A stretch of DNA of 64,000 nucleotides from contig NZ_FQLF01000002.1 in the NCBI RefSeq assembly GCF_900120175.1, positions 1,674,001-1,738,000 on the forward strand, in the 5' to 3' direction. The DNA is from Oceanicoccus sp. KOV_DT_Chl (GTDB lineage: Bacteria > Pseudomonadota > Gammaproteobacteria > Pseudomonadales > Dasaniaceae). Numbering within the stretch: position 1 is the stretch's first letter; every line of letters begins with the position of its first letter. Under the pieces are notes generated by a model. That model was not told the DNA's origin. It did no database searches and saw only the letters and a program-made list of their open reading frames with translations. The position numbers and the translations under genes were made by a program. Shown here piece by piece: positions 54,794 to 63,535 of this stretch.

Positions 54794-56965
54794 ATGCAGC
54801 AGTACAGCTTCTTTCAGCACCAGGATATGTACAAAGAAGTCGATTCTATCGAAAGCCTCGGTAGCACACTGCACAGCTATCTTTCTGAAGATCAGGTTAA
54901 TCAAATTAAGCGTGCGTATTACTACGCCGAGCAAGCCCACGAAGGCCAGCGCCGCCGCAGTGGCGAACCCTATGTCACCCACCCGCTAGCCGTCGCCGGC
55001 ATTTTGGCCGATATGCATATGGACCATCAAAGTTTGATGGCGGCCATGTTGCACGATGTGATTGAAGACACCGGCATTAGCAAATCCGCATTGGGCAAGC
55101 AATTTGGTGAAACCGTTGCCGATCTGGTCGATGGGGTCAGCAAACTAACCCAAATGGAATCCCAAACCCGCGCCGAAGCACAAGCCGATAATTTTCAAAA
55201 AATGGCGCTGGCGATGGCCAAAGACATTCGCGTTATTTTAGTCAAACTGGCAGACCGCCTGCACAATATGCGCACCTTGCGCGTACTAAAAACTGAAAAG
55301 CGTCAACGCATCGCCAAAGAAACTTTGGACATGTACGCACCGATAGCGCAGCGCTTGGGCATGCACAATATCCGGGTGGAATTTGAAGACCTTGGGTTTG
55401 CCGCACTCAACCCCATGCGCTCCTCGCGAATTCGTTCGGCAGTAAAATCAGCCCGCGGTAATCGCCGTGAAATTATTGAACAAATTAAAGAATCTATTGA
55501 AGCCTGTCTGGAACGCGAGGGCCACCCTGCTGTAGTCTCCGGCAGAGAAAAACACCTGTATAGCATTTATCAAAAAATGCGGACCAAACGAAAAGCTTTC
55601 GCCGATATTATGGACATCTATGCCTTTCGCATTGTGGTCGATAATGTCGACACGTGTTATCGCGTGCTCGGTTGTATTCATAGCCTCTACAAGCCGGTGC
55701 CCGGTCAGTTCAAAGATTATATTGCCATCCCTAAATCCAACGGCTATCAATCGCTGCACACTATTTTAAAAGGTATGCACGGCGTACCCATTGAAATTCA
55801 AATTCGCACCACTGAAATGGAAGAGATGGCCAACCACGGTATCGCCGCACATTGGTTGTATAAAACCAATGAAGGTCAGCCCTTAAATGGTAGCCATACC
55901 CGCGCCAGGCAATGGTTGCAGGGCTTGCTGGAAATGCAGCAACGGGCAGGCGACTCCCTGGAATTTATCGAAAGTGTAAAAATCGATTTATTCCCGGATG
56001 AAGTCTATGTGTTTACTCCTAATGGTAGAATTTTAGAATTACCCCAGGGTTCTACTGCTGTGGATTTTGCCTATGCTGTGCATACCGATGTCGGTAATCG
56101 CTGCGTTGCTTGTCGTATTAATCGCCGCTTAGCGCCACTGTCAGAAAAATTACAAAGCGGTCAAACGGTAGAAATTATTACTTCTTCTGGCGCTCAACCC
56201 AATGTTGCCTGGCTCAATTTTGTCGTCAGTGGTAAAGCCCGCACCAATATCCGACACTATTTAAAAAATCAGCTCAGCAGCGAATCGGTGGCTCTGGGCC
56301 GACGCTTATTAGAAAAAGCCCTGCATGGTTTAAACACCAGCATTGAACAACTTAGCGAACAACAGAAAGAACGCCTACTCAGTAACACCGGTGTGCAAAC
56401 CTTTGAACGGGTGTTAGAAGAAATTGGTTTGGGAAATCGCGTCTCTTTTCTTACCGCTCACCAGTTACTCGCCGAAACCGATGCTGACGGTAAAATCACT
56501 CATCCAGAAGGCTCCAAGCATCAACCCTTAGTGATTCGTGGCAGTGAAGGCTTCCGGGTCAATTATGCGCGCTGTTGTTATCCCATTCCCGGCGATGCCA
56601 TCGTTGGTTTCATTAGCTCCGAACGTGGTATTGTTGTACATACTGATAGGTGCCATAACAGTTTGGATTTTCGCAATAACCCGGAACGCTCGGTACCGCT
56701 ACGCTGGGACGATGATTTGCAGGGCGAGTTTTCGGTAGAACTACGCATTGAATTAGAAAAAAGTCGCGGCATCATTGCTGTGTTAGCCACCCGCATCAAT
56801 GGCTACGATGCCAACATAGAAAAAATTAGTATTGATGAAGAAGGACCACACTTGAATATTGTGCACGTGGTTATTGGCGTACACTCACGGGTGCATCTGG
56901 CTCGCATTATGAAACAATTACGAGGCATTAAAGAAGTACTTAAAGTCGTTCGCGCTAAACACTAA
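54794..56965 (+). CDS. spoT: Bifunctional (p)ppGpp synthetase/hydrolase SpoT
   Basis: SpoT makes and degrades the alarmone (p)ppGpp. The 723-residue protein has, in order, an HD hydrolase domain (about 45-200; SGEPYVTHPLAVAGILADMH, MLHDVIEDTGI intact), a synthetase domain (about 240-370; FKDYIAIPKSNGYQSLHTIL), a TGS domain (about 395-460; VYVFTPNGRILELPQGSTAV), a zinc-finger-like region with YARCCYPIPGD, and a C-terminal ACT domain. The intact HD motif argues for hydrolase activity. Start ATG 54794; ATG 54827 is possible but has poor spacing. It follows rpoZ and precedes ridA. Confidence 0.97.
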   Translation: MQQYSFFQHQDMYKEVDSIESLGSTLHSYLSEDQVNQIKRAYYYAEQAHEGQRRRSGEPYVTHPLAVAGILADMHMDHQSLMAAMLHDVIEDTGISKSALGKQFGETVADLVDGVSKLTQMESQTRAEAQADNFQKMALAMAKDIRVILVKLADRLHNMRTLRVLKTEKRQRIAKETLDMYAPIAQRLGMHNIRVEFEDLGFAALNPMRSSRIRSAVKSARGNRREIIEQIKESIEACLEREGHPAVVSGREKHLYSIYQKMRTKRKAFADIMDIYAFRIVVDNVDTCYRVLGCIHSLYKPVPGQFKDYIAIPKSNGYQSLHTILKGMHGVPIEIQIRTTEMEEMANHGIAAHWLYKTNEGQPLNGSHTRARQWLQGLLEMQQRAGDSLEFIESVKIDLFPDEVYVFTPNGRILELPQGSTAVDFAYAVHTDVGNRCVACRINRRLAPLSEKLQSGQTVEIITSSGAQPNVAWLNFVVSGKARTNIRHYLKNQLSSESVALGRRLLEKALHGLNTSIEQLSEQQKERLLSNTGVQTFERVLEEIGLGNRVSFLTAHQLLAETDADGKITHPEGSKHQPLVIRGSEGFRVNYARCCYPIPGDAIVGFISSERGIVVHTDRCHNSLDFRNNPERSVPLRWDDDLQGEFSVELRIELEKSRGIIAVLATRINGYDANIEKISIDEEGPHLNIVHVVIGVHSRVHLARIMKQLRGIKEVLKVVRAKH

Positions 56966-57003
56966 TAATTAAAATGTAAAAACAACTATAGTGGGAAAAT
57001 ATT

Positions 57004-57387
57004 GTGAGCAACAAAACTATCATTTCAACCAATAAAGCACCGAAAGCTATCGGCCCTTATTCTCAAGCCGTTAAAGCAGGTAATACAGTATATATTTCTG
57101 GCCAAATTCCTTTAGTCCCCGCAACCATGGAAATGATCGAAGGGGATATTACCGCTCAAACCCAACAGGTTTTTGCCAATCTGGCGGCAATCGCTGAAGC
57201 TGCCGGTGGCTGTTTGGATGATGCGACGAAAGTCAATATTTCACTAACTGACTTAAGTGATTTTGCTGCCGTCAATGAAGTGATGGCCAGCGTATTTCAA
57301 CAACCCTTTCCGGCCAGGGCCTGCGTACAAGTAGCCGCTTTACCCAAAGCCGCTAATGTCGAAATCGAAGTTATTTTAGCGCTGTAA
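57004..57387 (+). CDS. ridA: Reactive intermediate/imine deaminase RidA
   Basis: RidA hydrolyses reactive enamines and imines made by PLP enzymes. The 127-residue protein has KAPKAIGPYSQAVKAGNTVY, YISGQIPLVP, the ANLAAIAEAAGG block and FPARACVQVAALPKAANVEI with the conserved Arg of the active site. The start is GTG at 57004. It lies 38 bp after spoT, the standard spoT-ridA pair, and 11 bp before an AraC-family gene that may be read from the same mRNA. Confidence 0.95.
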   Translation: MSNKTIISTNKAPKAIGPYSQAVKAGNTVYISGQIPLVPATMEMIEGDITAQTQQVFANLAAIAEAAGGCLDDATKVNISLTDLSDFAAVNEVMASVFQQPFPARACVQVAALPKAANVEIEVILAL

Positions 57388-57398
57388 TATCAACGACG

Positions 57399-58472
57399 AT
57401 GTTAATAAGCTGGCCAAATGCACTTCAGGCATTAATGGTGTTACTCAGTCTACTGCTGGGTAACTACTTGCTGTCAACAAAAAGAAACTACGCACTGACT
57501 TGTTATTTTTTTTGTTTAGCTATACACACTGCGATTCGTCTCACCGGCGACCTTAGTGATTTGCCAATTCTCTACTCATCATCAAACACTTTGCGCTTTA
57601 TCTACGCACCGCTGGTTTATTTAGCCATTAAGGAACTGCTCTATCAGGATTTTTCTTACCACTGGAAATCTTTCCTTCATGCCCTCCCTTTTGTAATTAG
57701 CTTGTCTGCAGACCTGTTACCAAAAATGCCGGACTTCAACACTAGCGTGCTGGTCGGACCAATCAGTATTATCTACTTGATCGCCAGCTACCGTCTGTTA
57801 TTGCAATTTAATGACGATGTAGCTAACACTCGTTCCTCAGGCAGTCCCAGGGGTGTACGTTGGTTGCAGAGAGTTTTACATATCTACAGCCTATTGATTG
57901 TATTTGAACTTATCCGTTTTCTTACCGGCTATATGGGCATCGATAACTACTCTACAAATTTATTTTCGCATGCCGTATTTATCGTCGCTCTATCAATCTT
58001 CCTTTCTCTTTTGGTTTATCAAAGTATGCGCAGTCCGACGCTGCTTCCTGCTATTGACGGGGAAGAAAAAGCGATAACGTTGGCAGCCAGAACATTTAAT
58101 CATTCATCCCCTCAGGCATCATCACAACAACAAAAGCAACTAGAGTTACAATTGAATAACTATATGGCTGAGCACAAACCCTTTTTGAATCCCCAGCTAA
58201 CAGTTAAAGAGCTCGCGGCTAATATGGGAGTCGCCAGCCGCAGTCTTTCTGAAGTGATTAACCACTACTATCAATGTAATTTTTCAGAGTTTATCAACAA
58301 AGCGCGGGTTGAAGAAGCCAAACTGTTAATTGCAGATAAGTCACAGCAAGATACCCCACTATTGGATATTGGGCTCGCTGCTGGGTTTAATTCGAAAACT
58401 TCGTTTAATGTCATGTTTAAGCGCTTCACTGGCCAAACCCCTTCCTCCCATCGCCAGCAACTCAGTGATTGA
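57399..58472 (+). CDS. Membrane-bound AraC-family transcriptional regulator
   Basis: A 357-residue protein with about six or seven hydrophobic helices in the first 215 residues (for example ALQALMVLLSLLLGNYLLS, LHALPFVISLSADLL, VGPISIIYLIASYRLLL, AVFIVALSIFLSLLVYQSM) and a C-terminal AraC DNA-binding domain (about 250-355) with LTVKELAANMGVASRSLSEV and DIGLAAGFNSKTSFNVMFKR. Such regulators bind DNA from the membrane and are frequent in marine Gammaproteobacteria and Bacteroidetes; ligand and targets are unknown. It is 11 bp after ridA; whether it controls the neighbouring FG-GAP gene is open. Confidence 0.88.
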   Translation: MLISWPNALQALMVLLSLLLGNYLLSTKRNYALTCYFFCLAIHTAIRLTGDLSDLPILYSSSNTLRFIYAPLVYLAIKELLYQDFSYHWKSFLHALPFVISLSADLLPKMPDFNTSVLVGPISIIYLIASYRLLLQFNDDVANTRSSGSPRGVRWLQRVLHIYSLLIVFELIRFLTGYMGIDNYSTNLFSHAVFIVALSIFLSLLVYQSMRSPTLLPAIDGEEKAITLAARTFNHSSPQASSQQQKQLELQLNNYMAEHKPFLNPQLTVKELAANMGVASRSLSEVINHYYQCNFSEFINKARVEEAKLLIADKSQQDTPLLDIGLAAGFNSKTSFNVMFKRFTGQTPSSHRQQLSD

Positions 58473-58562
58473 AATACTGACATTGACAATAATCTGCGAC
58501 TTATTGATAACTATCAGTTACTAATAAGAAATACAATTCGGGAATTATTACTAACGTAAAAT

Positions 58563-58594
58563 AAAAAAGGAGCCGGCATCGCTGCACGGCTCCT
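58563..58594 (-). terminator. Terminator after the FG-GAP protein gene
   Basis: On the minus strand AGGAGCCG pairs with CGGCTCCT (plus-strand 58587-58594 and 58568-58575) and is followed by six T (plus-strand A run 58563-58568). It lies about 30 bp after the stop of the FG-GAP gene. Confidence 0.88.
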
Positions 58595-58622
58595 CAAATG
58601 TAAACCTGAAATCAGCTTTACA

Positions 58623-59999
58623 TTAACGGCCCCATATAGAAACCGAATTTTGATCAAAACTTCCAAAAATAACTTCTTTTTTACCGCTGCGATTCAAATC
58701 AATAGTAACCGGACCCCCAGCTTGGCCATAGCCAGTACTATCTGGAAATTGGTGCGTCACAAAACTGCCATCTTCTTGCTGCTCTAACCAATAAACTGCG
58801 CGAGAACCATCACCAGAAACAGCGATATCCAATTTGCCATCACTATTCAAGTCGGCAACAGCGGCAGTACCTGGTGCAGATTGACCAACGCCCCCAGTCA
58901 CTGGAAATGATCCAGATGTGCTGAGTTGGCGCACTTCCCAAGGCTGAGTCGGATCTATACCCGGCGTAAATTCATATACCGCGGGTTCGGGATACAGAGC
59001 AAAAGGGGGAAAAGGAATGGTATCGTTAGTGTGGTTAGTAGCAACCCAACGAACAACACCATCACCGCGAAGATTACTCACTGGCACAATGGCAAAGCCC
59101 GTGCCCTGATTGGTACCAATGGCGTGCCGTTGAAAACCGTTAAATTCGGTATTTTCAAACCATACATAAGAAGCAACACTGGCATCACGAGCAAAAGACG
59201 GTACAAATGGTTGACCGGCAACGGGACCAAAATATTGAGGCGAAACAATATCCATGCGGCCATCGCCATTAACATCATAGGCTTCAATCAAACCGCCACC
59301 ACCATCAGCAAGTTTGTACGCTGGCTGAAAAGTGCCATCGCCATTACCTTTAAACATTTGCAATTCCACAATATCATCATCAGCAGATTGTGGATTACCG
59401 GCATCTTCACCAACAGAAACTATATCTTCAATGCCATCGCCATCCACATCCTCAAACACCGCTGAGTGATACGAAAATGGGCTCTCAGTAACAACATCAT
59501 GACGAACCCACTCCTTACCGTTTGCACGGTTCTCCCACCAAGTTATAGAACCCAGCTCATTACCAATAAAGGTGTCAAAAAAGTACCCGGCAGCAACGAT
59601 AACATCCAGTTTGCCATCACCATTAACATCAGCCAGCGTGGGACGGTTAGGTACCCGGATTTCATCCTCTTCACTAACAATTTCTGTTACGTTCCAGTTT
59701 TCTATCTGGCCATTTGGCTTGTTGCCTTTTTGAGCATTTTTGTACATGACGACTTTGCCGGCATCGGGCCAAACAGGGCCATATGGGCCAAATTGAAATT
59801 CCCCAAATGCACTGACAATGATCTCGGGTCGTGGGTTATCAGCCACATTACCGGCAATTACAAATGCAGCTCCGGCCAAATTGCTATCGATTGTTGTACG
59901 CGTGTATTCAGGAACATCAGCTACAGCATGGCTGGCGATAGCTACCGCCAGCGGTATTGCGGCAAGTTTAAGGCTATGTAAACAATTATTGGAAGGCAT
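58623..59999 (-). CDS. Secreted FG-GAP/VCBS repeat protein
   Basis: A 458-residue exported protein with a signal peptide (about 1-28, ending ASHAVADVPE) and at least five FG-GAP/VCBS-type repeats, each with a calcium-loop pattern: ADVNGDGKLDVIVAAG, EDVDGDGIEDIVSVGE, YDVNGDGRMDIVSPQ, ADLNSDGKLDIAVSGDG and IDLNRSGKKEVIFGSFD (last one degenerate). These repeats build a beta-propeller as in integrin alpha chains. It has no anchor, so it is probably periplasmic or secreted; ligand unknown. AGGAG precedes the ATG. It is a single gene with its own terminator. Confidence 0.88.
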   Translation of the reverse strand: MPSNNCLHSLKLAAIPLAVAIASHAVADVPEYTRTTIDSNLAGAAFVIAGNVADNPRPEIIVSAFGEFQFGPYGPVWPDAGKVVMYKNAQKGNKPNGQIENWNVTEIVSEEDEIRVPNRPTLADVNGDGKLDVIVAAGYFFDTFIGNELGSITWWENRANGKEWVRHDVVTESPFSYHSAVFEDVDGDGIEDIVSVGEDAGNPQSADDDIVELQMFKGNGDGTFQPAYKLADGGGGLIEAYDVNGDGRMDIVSPQYFGPVAGQPFVPSFARDASVASYVWFENTEFNGFQRHAIGTNQGTGFAIVPVSNLRGDGVVRWVATNHTNDTIPFPPFALYPEPAVYEFTPGIDPTQPWEVRQLSTSGSFPVTGGVGQSAPGTAAVADLNSDGKLDIAVSGDGSRAVYWLEQQEDGSFVTHQFPDSTGYGQAGGPVTIDLNRSGKKEVIFGSFDQNSVSIWGR

Positions 60000-60411
60000 A
60001 CTAAACTCCTAGGTCATTATATTTGTTTGATTCGACTAACCACTTCCGACAAAGCAAGCGGAGTAGTTAGCGGACCGATGTACTGTAGCTATCTGGATAG
60101 ATTTAGTCGTTCAGGATGTGGTTTTAGCCTGCTTCTAAAAACCCTTTGAATTCAAATAGATATAAATTAATTAAGGCTTTTTTTAGCAAAAGCATGATCT
60201 GGAACGTGGTGTTTATTGCTTTTTAGCGCCATTTTAGGCGTGCTAGCTGATTATAAGATTTGCAAGTTTAGTAGCAGAGGCGGCGGCTCAGGAGAATACT
60301 GAACTGCCAGCTGGAGGCATTCTGGAAAGTTTTGCTGGTTATCCCCGGTTACACAATTCCGTTATTTCGTGATCAATCAGTCCACTAAAAAATCAGATAT
60401 TCCGGCCTTTA
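60000..60411. other. Intergenic region with no recognised gene
   Basis: About 410 bp between two leftward genes. It should hold the promoter and leader of the FG-GAP gene. An imperfect inverted repeat lies at about 60038-60075 (CTAAC and GTTAG with inner TCCG and CGGA). The middle (60150-60200) is AT-rich. I see no coding frame, RNA gene or clear terminator. Confidence 0.45.
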
Positions 60412-60741
60412 TCAAAACTCCCACTCAAATATTTTAATCTCGGCCTTTTCACCCATTCTATTGCGCACACCGTTGTAATTATCCCGGTCCTCCTTGGTGT
60501 ACTCCGGAAACCACTGGCGATTCAACTCCTGCTTGTTGCTGCTAAGTTTGAATTTATCCGGCCGCCATTCTTTTGTCGGGGCTTTCCGCCACTCAGGCTC
60601 GGTACCGACGACCACGATCTCTTCCAGCTCACTGCGATATTCCGACTCATCAAGTAAGTCATCCGCATCCATGCCCGGTTGCGCACAGACCCCGCAGCTT
60701 AACAGTATCAGCAGCCATAGATGCTTTTCGATTCGCTTCAT
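60412..60741 (-). CDS. Small exported protein, unknown function
   Basis: A 109-residue protein with a hydrophobic leader (MKRIEKHLWLLILLSCGVCA) that could be cut by signal peptidase I after CA, or be a lipobox at LLSC. The mature part is highly charged, with EEIVVVGTEPEWRK, which recalls the plug-region start of TonB-dependent receptors but is isolated here, and ends KAEIKIFEWEF. I do not recognise a family. Its ATG begins one base after the stop of the solute-binding protein gene (TGACATG), so the two are translationally coupled. Confidence 0.75.
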   Translation of the reverse strand: MKRIEKHLWLLILLSCGVCAQPGMDADDLLDESEYRSELEEIVVVGTEPEWRKAPTKEWRPDKFKLSSNKQELNRQWFPEYTKEDRDNYNGVRNRMGEKAEIKIFEWEF

Positions 60742-60742
60742 G

Positions 60743-61552
60743 TCACGGTACCTGTTGCTGCCACTCCAGCGTCTCCAACCAGTAATGACGGGTACTGGTA
60801 ATCCAGCCATCGGCGCTGCGAGACACTACCCAAGCATCCAGAAAATTTAAAAAATCCGCATCACCTTTATTAATTGCTAACCCTTCTTTAAAACTCAATA
60901 GCGGCTTTTGCAACGGCACATCAATTTTACCGGGATGCTTTAACGCCAAAAACTGCGGCGAAGGATTAGCAGCAATCATCGCGTGTATATCGCCTTTGAC
61001 CAGTGCCGCTTCCAGCTCTTTCAAGCTCGAGTATTGTTTTAAGCTCGCTTTGGAAAACATTCTTTTAGCCACAGACTCGGATACTGTCTCTGCCATCACG
61101 CCAATATTGACACTGGGGCGTTTCAAGTCATCCAAACCACTAAAGTTGGCAGTTTTTTCACTATGGGTCGCTAAACCAATACCGGCGTCGCCATAAGGAC
61201 GGCTGAAATTAACCCGCAACGCGCGGCTGGGTTTAATCCCCATCCCAGAAACAATGACATCAATATCGCCTTTTTCCAATGCGGGTATCAACTGTTCCCA
61301 TTCATATAAACCTAACTCAGGCCGCAAGCCCATATCCGCTGCCAGTCGTCGCGCCATATCAATTTCAGAACCAATTAATTCACCATCTTTAGCACGCATC
61401 ACCCAGGGTGGAAAAATAGAGACACCTACTCGCAGTTCGCCACTGGCAATAATTTTGCTAAAGTCGCGGTTGCTTGGCTGTGCGGCATTGACCGAGAAAC
61501 TCGTTAATAACAGTGAAAACAACAAAGTAAAAGTAGCAAGTCGGATAAACAT
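60743..61552 (-). CDS. Family 3 extracellular solute-binding protein
   Basis: A 269-residue periplasmic protein with a signal peptide (about 1-23, ending FSVNAAQ) and a type II binding-protein fold: GELRVGVSIFPPWVMRAKDG, GSEIDMARRLAADMGL, EKGDIDVIVSGMGIKPSRAL and DAGIGLATHSEK. Family 3 members bind amino acids for ABC transport or as sensor domains. No permease or ATPase gene is adjacent, so this is an orphan; the only coupled gene is a small exported protein. The ligand cannot be told. Confidence 0.88.
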   Translation of the reverse strand: MFIRLATFTLLFSLLLTSFSVNAAQPSNRDFSKIIASGELRVGVSIFPPWVMRAKDGELIGSEIDMARRLAADMGLRPELGLYEWEQLIPALEKGDIDVIVSGMGIKPSRALRVNFSRPYGDAGIGLATHSEKTANFSGLDDLKRPSVNIGVMAETVSESVAKRMFSKASLKQYSSLKELEAALVKGDIHAMIAANPSPQFLALKHPGKIDVPLQKPLLSFKEGLAINKGDADFLNFLDAWVVSRSADGWITSTRHYWLETLEWQQQVP

Positions 61553-61620
61553 TACGCGGATTCCTTAATAGCACGCCAAAAAATTAACAGGACATAATTC
61601 GTCAAACTGCCCATGAACTT

Positions 61621-62499
61621 TCATTTATTTGAATTCAAATACGCTTTAATCAATTCAGTATAGCCGCTTTGGTAACCGGGATACTGTAATTGATAGCCGG
61701 TCGCCAATAAGCGTTTATTGCTACAGCGTTTGCTATTGCGACGACTGCTCTCTTCCTGCGTTAAGCGCTCCGGGTCAACGCCCAGTTGCTGAGCCAACCA
61801 GCGCTTTAATTCCCACATTGTCACTGGCTGACTATCTACCCCAATATAACAAGGCTCTACCGATTTCCCCTGCGCGACTTTGCCAACCAGATGCGCCAGG
61901 AAGCCCACACAATCATCGCGATGAATACGGTTGGTATACAGCGACGGTGTTTTGGCACTACCTTGGCCAGACATCACCTGATCGAGCAAACGCTGTCGCC
62001 CCGGACCATAAATACCGGCGAAGCGAATAATTGAAAAAGCGATACCACTGGCCACCAGGCTTTGTTCGGCCTGCAGCAATCGCTTACCAGAAAAGCTAAC
62101 AGGCTCCACCGGGCTGTACTCATCGACCCACTGGCCATCACTCTGGTGATAGACACTGGTGCTGGAAATAAAAAACAAACGTTTGATTTGCAGCGGTTGC
62201 TTCAATCGCTGCAACACATTTAATAAACCCTGATTAAACACCTGTTCATAGCCCGCATCACTAAACGCTGCCGGGGTTAAGGTCATCACCACGCAATCAA
62301 AAGATAAATCCGCCAACACGGAGAGCGTTGCCGCTACCGTCACATCCGCATTAATGGTTTTTAGCGGTGCCGGCAATAGCGATGAACGACGCAAGCCCCA
62401 CACCTGATGTCCCGCCGCCGCCAACTGTAGACCCAAGGGTGTCCCAATATCACCGCACCCAACTATTAATATTTTTAATGCCACTGTGTATTCCTTCAT
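61621..62499 (-). CDS. YeeZ-like NAD(P)-dependent epimerase/dehydratase
   Basis: A 292-residue extended SDR protein with the dinucleotide motif KILIVGCGDIGTPLGLQL, FFISSTSVYHQSDGQWV (Ser and Tyr of the active site) and SGKRLLQAEQSLV with a Lys-type position, then IIRFAGIYGPGRQRLLDQ. YeeZ-like proteins are annotated as sugar-nucleotide epimerases but have no proven substrate. The open frame starts at 62559; I chose ATG 62499 (MKEYTVALKILIVG). It is divergent from oxyR. Confidence 0.85.
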   Translation of the reverse strand: MKEYTVALKILIVGCGDIGTPLGLQLAAAGHQVWGLRRSSLLPAPLKTINADVTVAATLSVLADLSFDCVVMTLTPAAFSDAGYEQVFNQGLLNVLQRLKQPLQIKRLFFISSTSVYHQSDGQWVDEYSPVEPVSFSGKRLLQAEQSLVASGIAFSIIRFAGIYGPGRQRLLDQVMSGQGSAKTPSLYTNRIHRDDCVGFLAHLVGKVAQGKSVEPCYIGVDSQPVTMWELKRWLAQQLGVDPERLTQEESSRRNSKRCSNKRLLATGYQLQYPGYQSGYTELIKAYLNSNK

Positions 62500-62612
62500 T
62501 ATCCTGACGACTGCACCATTATCATCAATTAATAGAATAATAGTAATGGCAGAGTTCAATAGAAAATATTAATCTAGCAATTCTGTGTCTAACGTCATTA
62601 AAAGGCTTAACC

Positions 62613-63533
62613 ATGACCTTAACCGAGCTGCGCTATATTGTCGCCCTGCAACAGACTCAACATTTTGGCAAAGCCGCAGAAAAATGTTTTGTCAGCCAAC
62701 CTACGTTGAGCGTAGCGATAAAAAAACTTGAGGACGAGTTAAATGTGGCACTGTTTGAGCGCAGCCGCAATCAAGTACGCGCCACCCCGCTAGGTGAGCA
62801 AATTATTAAGCAAGCACAAGTGGTGCTTGAACAGAGCCATCTAATTAATGAACTGGCCAATGCCGGCAAAGATCCCTTGGGCAGCAAATTATCCATTGGC
62901 GCTATTTTCACTATTGGACCTTATCTTTTTCCGCATTTTGTTCCCAAGCTACAAAAAAATGCGCCTGCTATGCCTTTGTATATCGAAGAGAATTACACGG
63001 CGGTACTGCGCGAAAAATTACGTCAGGGCACACTGGATGTCATCGTTATCGCCCTGCCCTTCGCCGAGCCCGACGTGGTCACTCAGGCGCTATACGAGGA
63101 GCCCTTTGTGGTGTTATTAGCCAAAGACCACCCGTTGACGAAATCCAAAACCATCAACCCCAGGCAACTGGAAAAAGAGCAGGTGCTGTTACTGGGTGAA
63201 GGTCATTGTTTTCGCGATCAGGTGTTGGATGCCTGCCCCGGCTTACGTAAAAATATTCATCAAGGAAACCAGACTCTGCAATCGGTAGTCGAAGGCAGTT
63301 CGCTGGAGACGCTGAAATATATGGTCGCCTCGGGTTTGGGTATCACCGTGTTACCCGCTTCCGCAGCCAAGCTGGCAGATAATAACGCGCTGGTGACCCG
63401 GCCCTTTACCAACAATGCACCCCAGCGCACCGTTGCACTCGCTTGGCGCGCCAGTTTTCCCCGCCATAAAGCGGTGGATGTGTTAAGCCAAACAATCCGC
63501 CAATGTAAATTAGGCAGCGCGGTAAAGGCCTGA
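62613..63533 (+). CDS. oxyR: LysR-type hydrogen peroxide sensor OxyR
   Basis: OxyR activates catalase and peroxidase genes when oxidised by peroxide. The 306-residue protein has the LysR HTH (HFGKAAEKCFVSQPTLSVAI) and a sensor domain whose two redox cysteines fall at the E. coli numbers: C199 in LLLGEGHCFRDQ and C208 in VLDACPGLRK. The GSSLETLKYMVASGLGITVL block also matches. Two other gaps aside, length is 305-310 in the family. It is followed by recG two bases later, the same order as in Pseudomonas. Confidence 0.96.
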   Translation: MTLTELRYIVALQQTQHFGKAAEKCFVSQPTLSVAIKKLEDELNVALFERSRNQVRATPLGEQIIKQAQVVLEQSHLINELANAGKDPLGSKLSIGAIFTIGPYLFPHFVPKLQKNAPAMPLYIEENYTAVLREKLRQGTLDVIVIALPFAEPDVVTQALYEEPFVVLLAKDHPLTKSKTINPRQLEKEQVLLLGEGHCFRDQVLDACPGLRKNIHQGNQTLQSVVEGSSLETLKYMVASGLGITVLPASAAKLADNNALVTRPFTNNAPQRTVALAWRASFPRHKAVDVLSQTIRQCKLGSAVKA

Positions 63534-63535
63534 GC

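Noticed and set aside
58926-59981. Two long plus-strand frames opposite the FG-GAP gene
   Set aside because: They lie opposite the repeat-rich coding strand, lack ribosome-binding sites and contain repeated Asn/Ile strings complementary to the DxDxDG loops.
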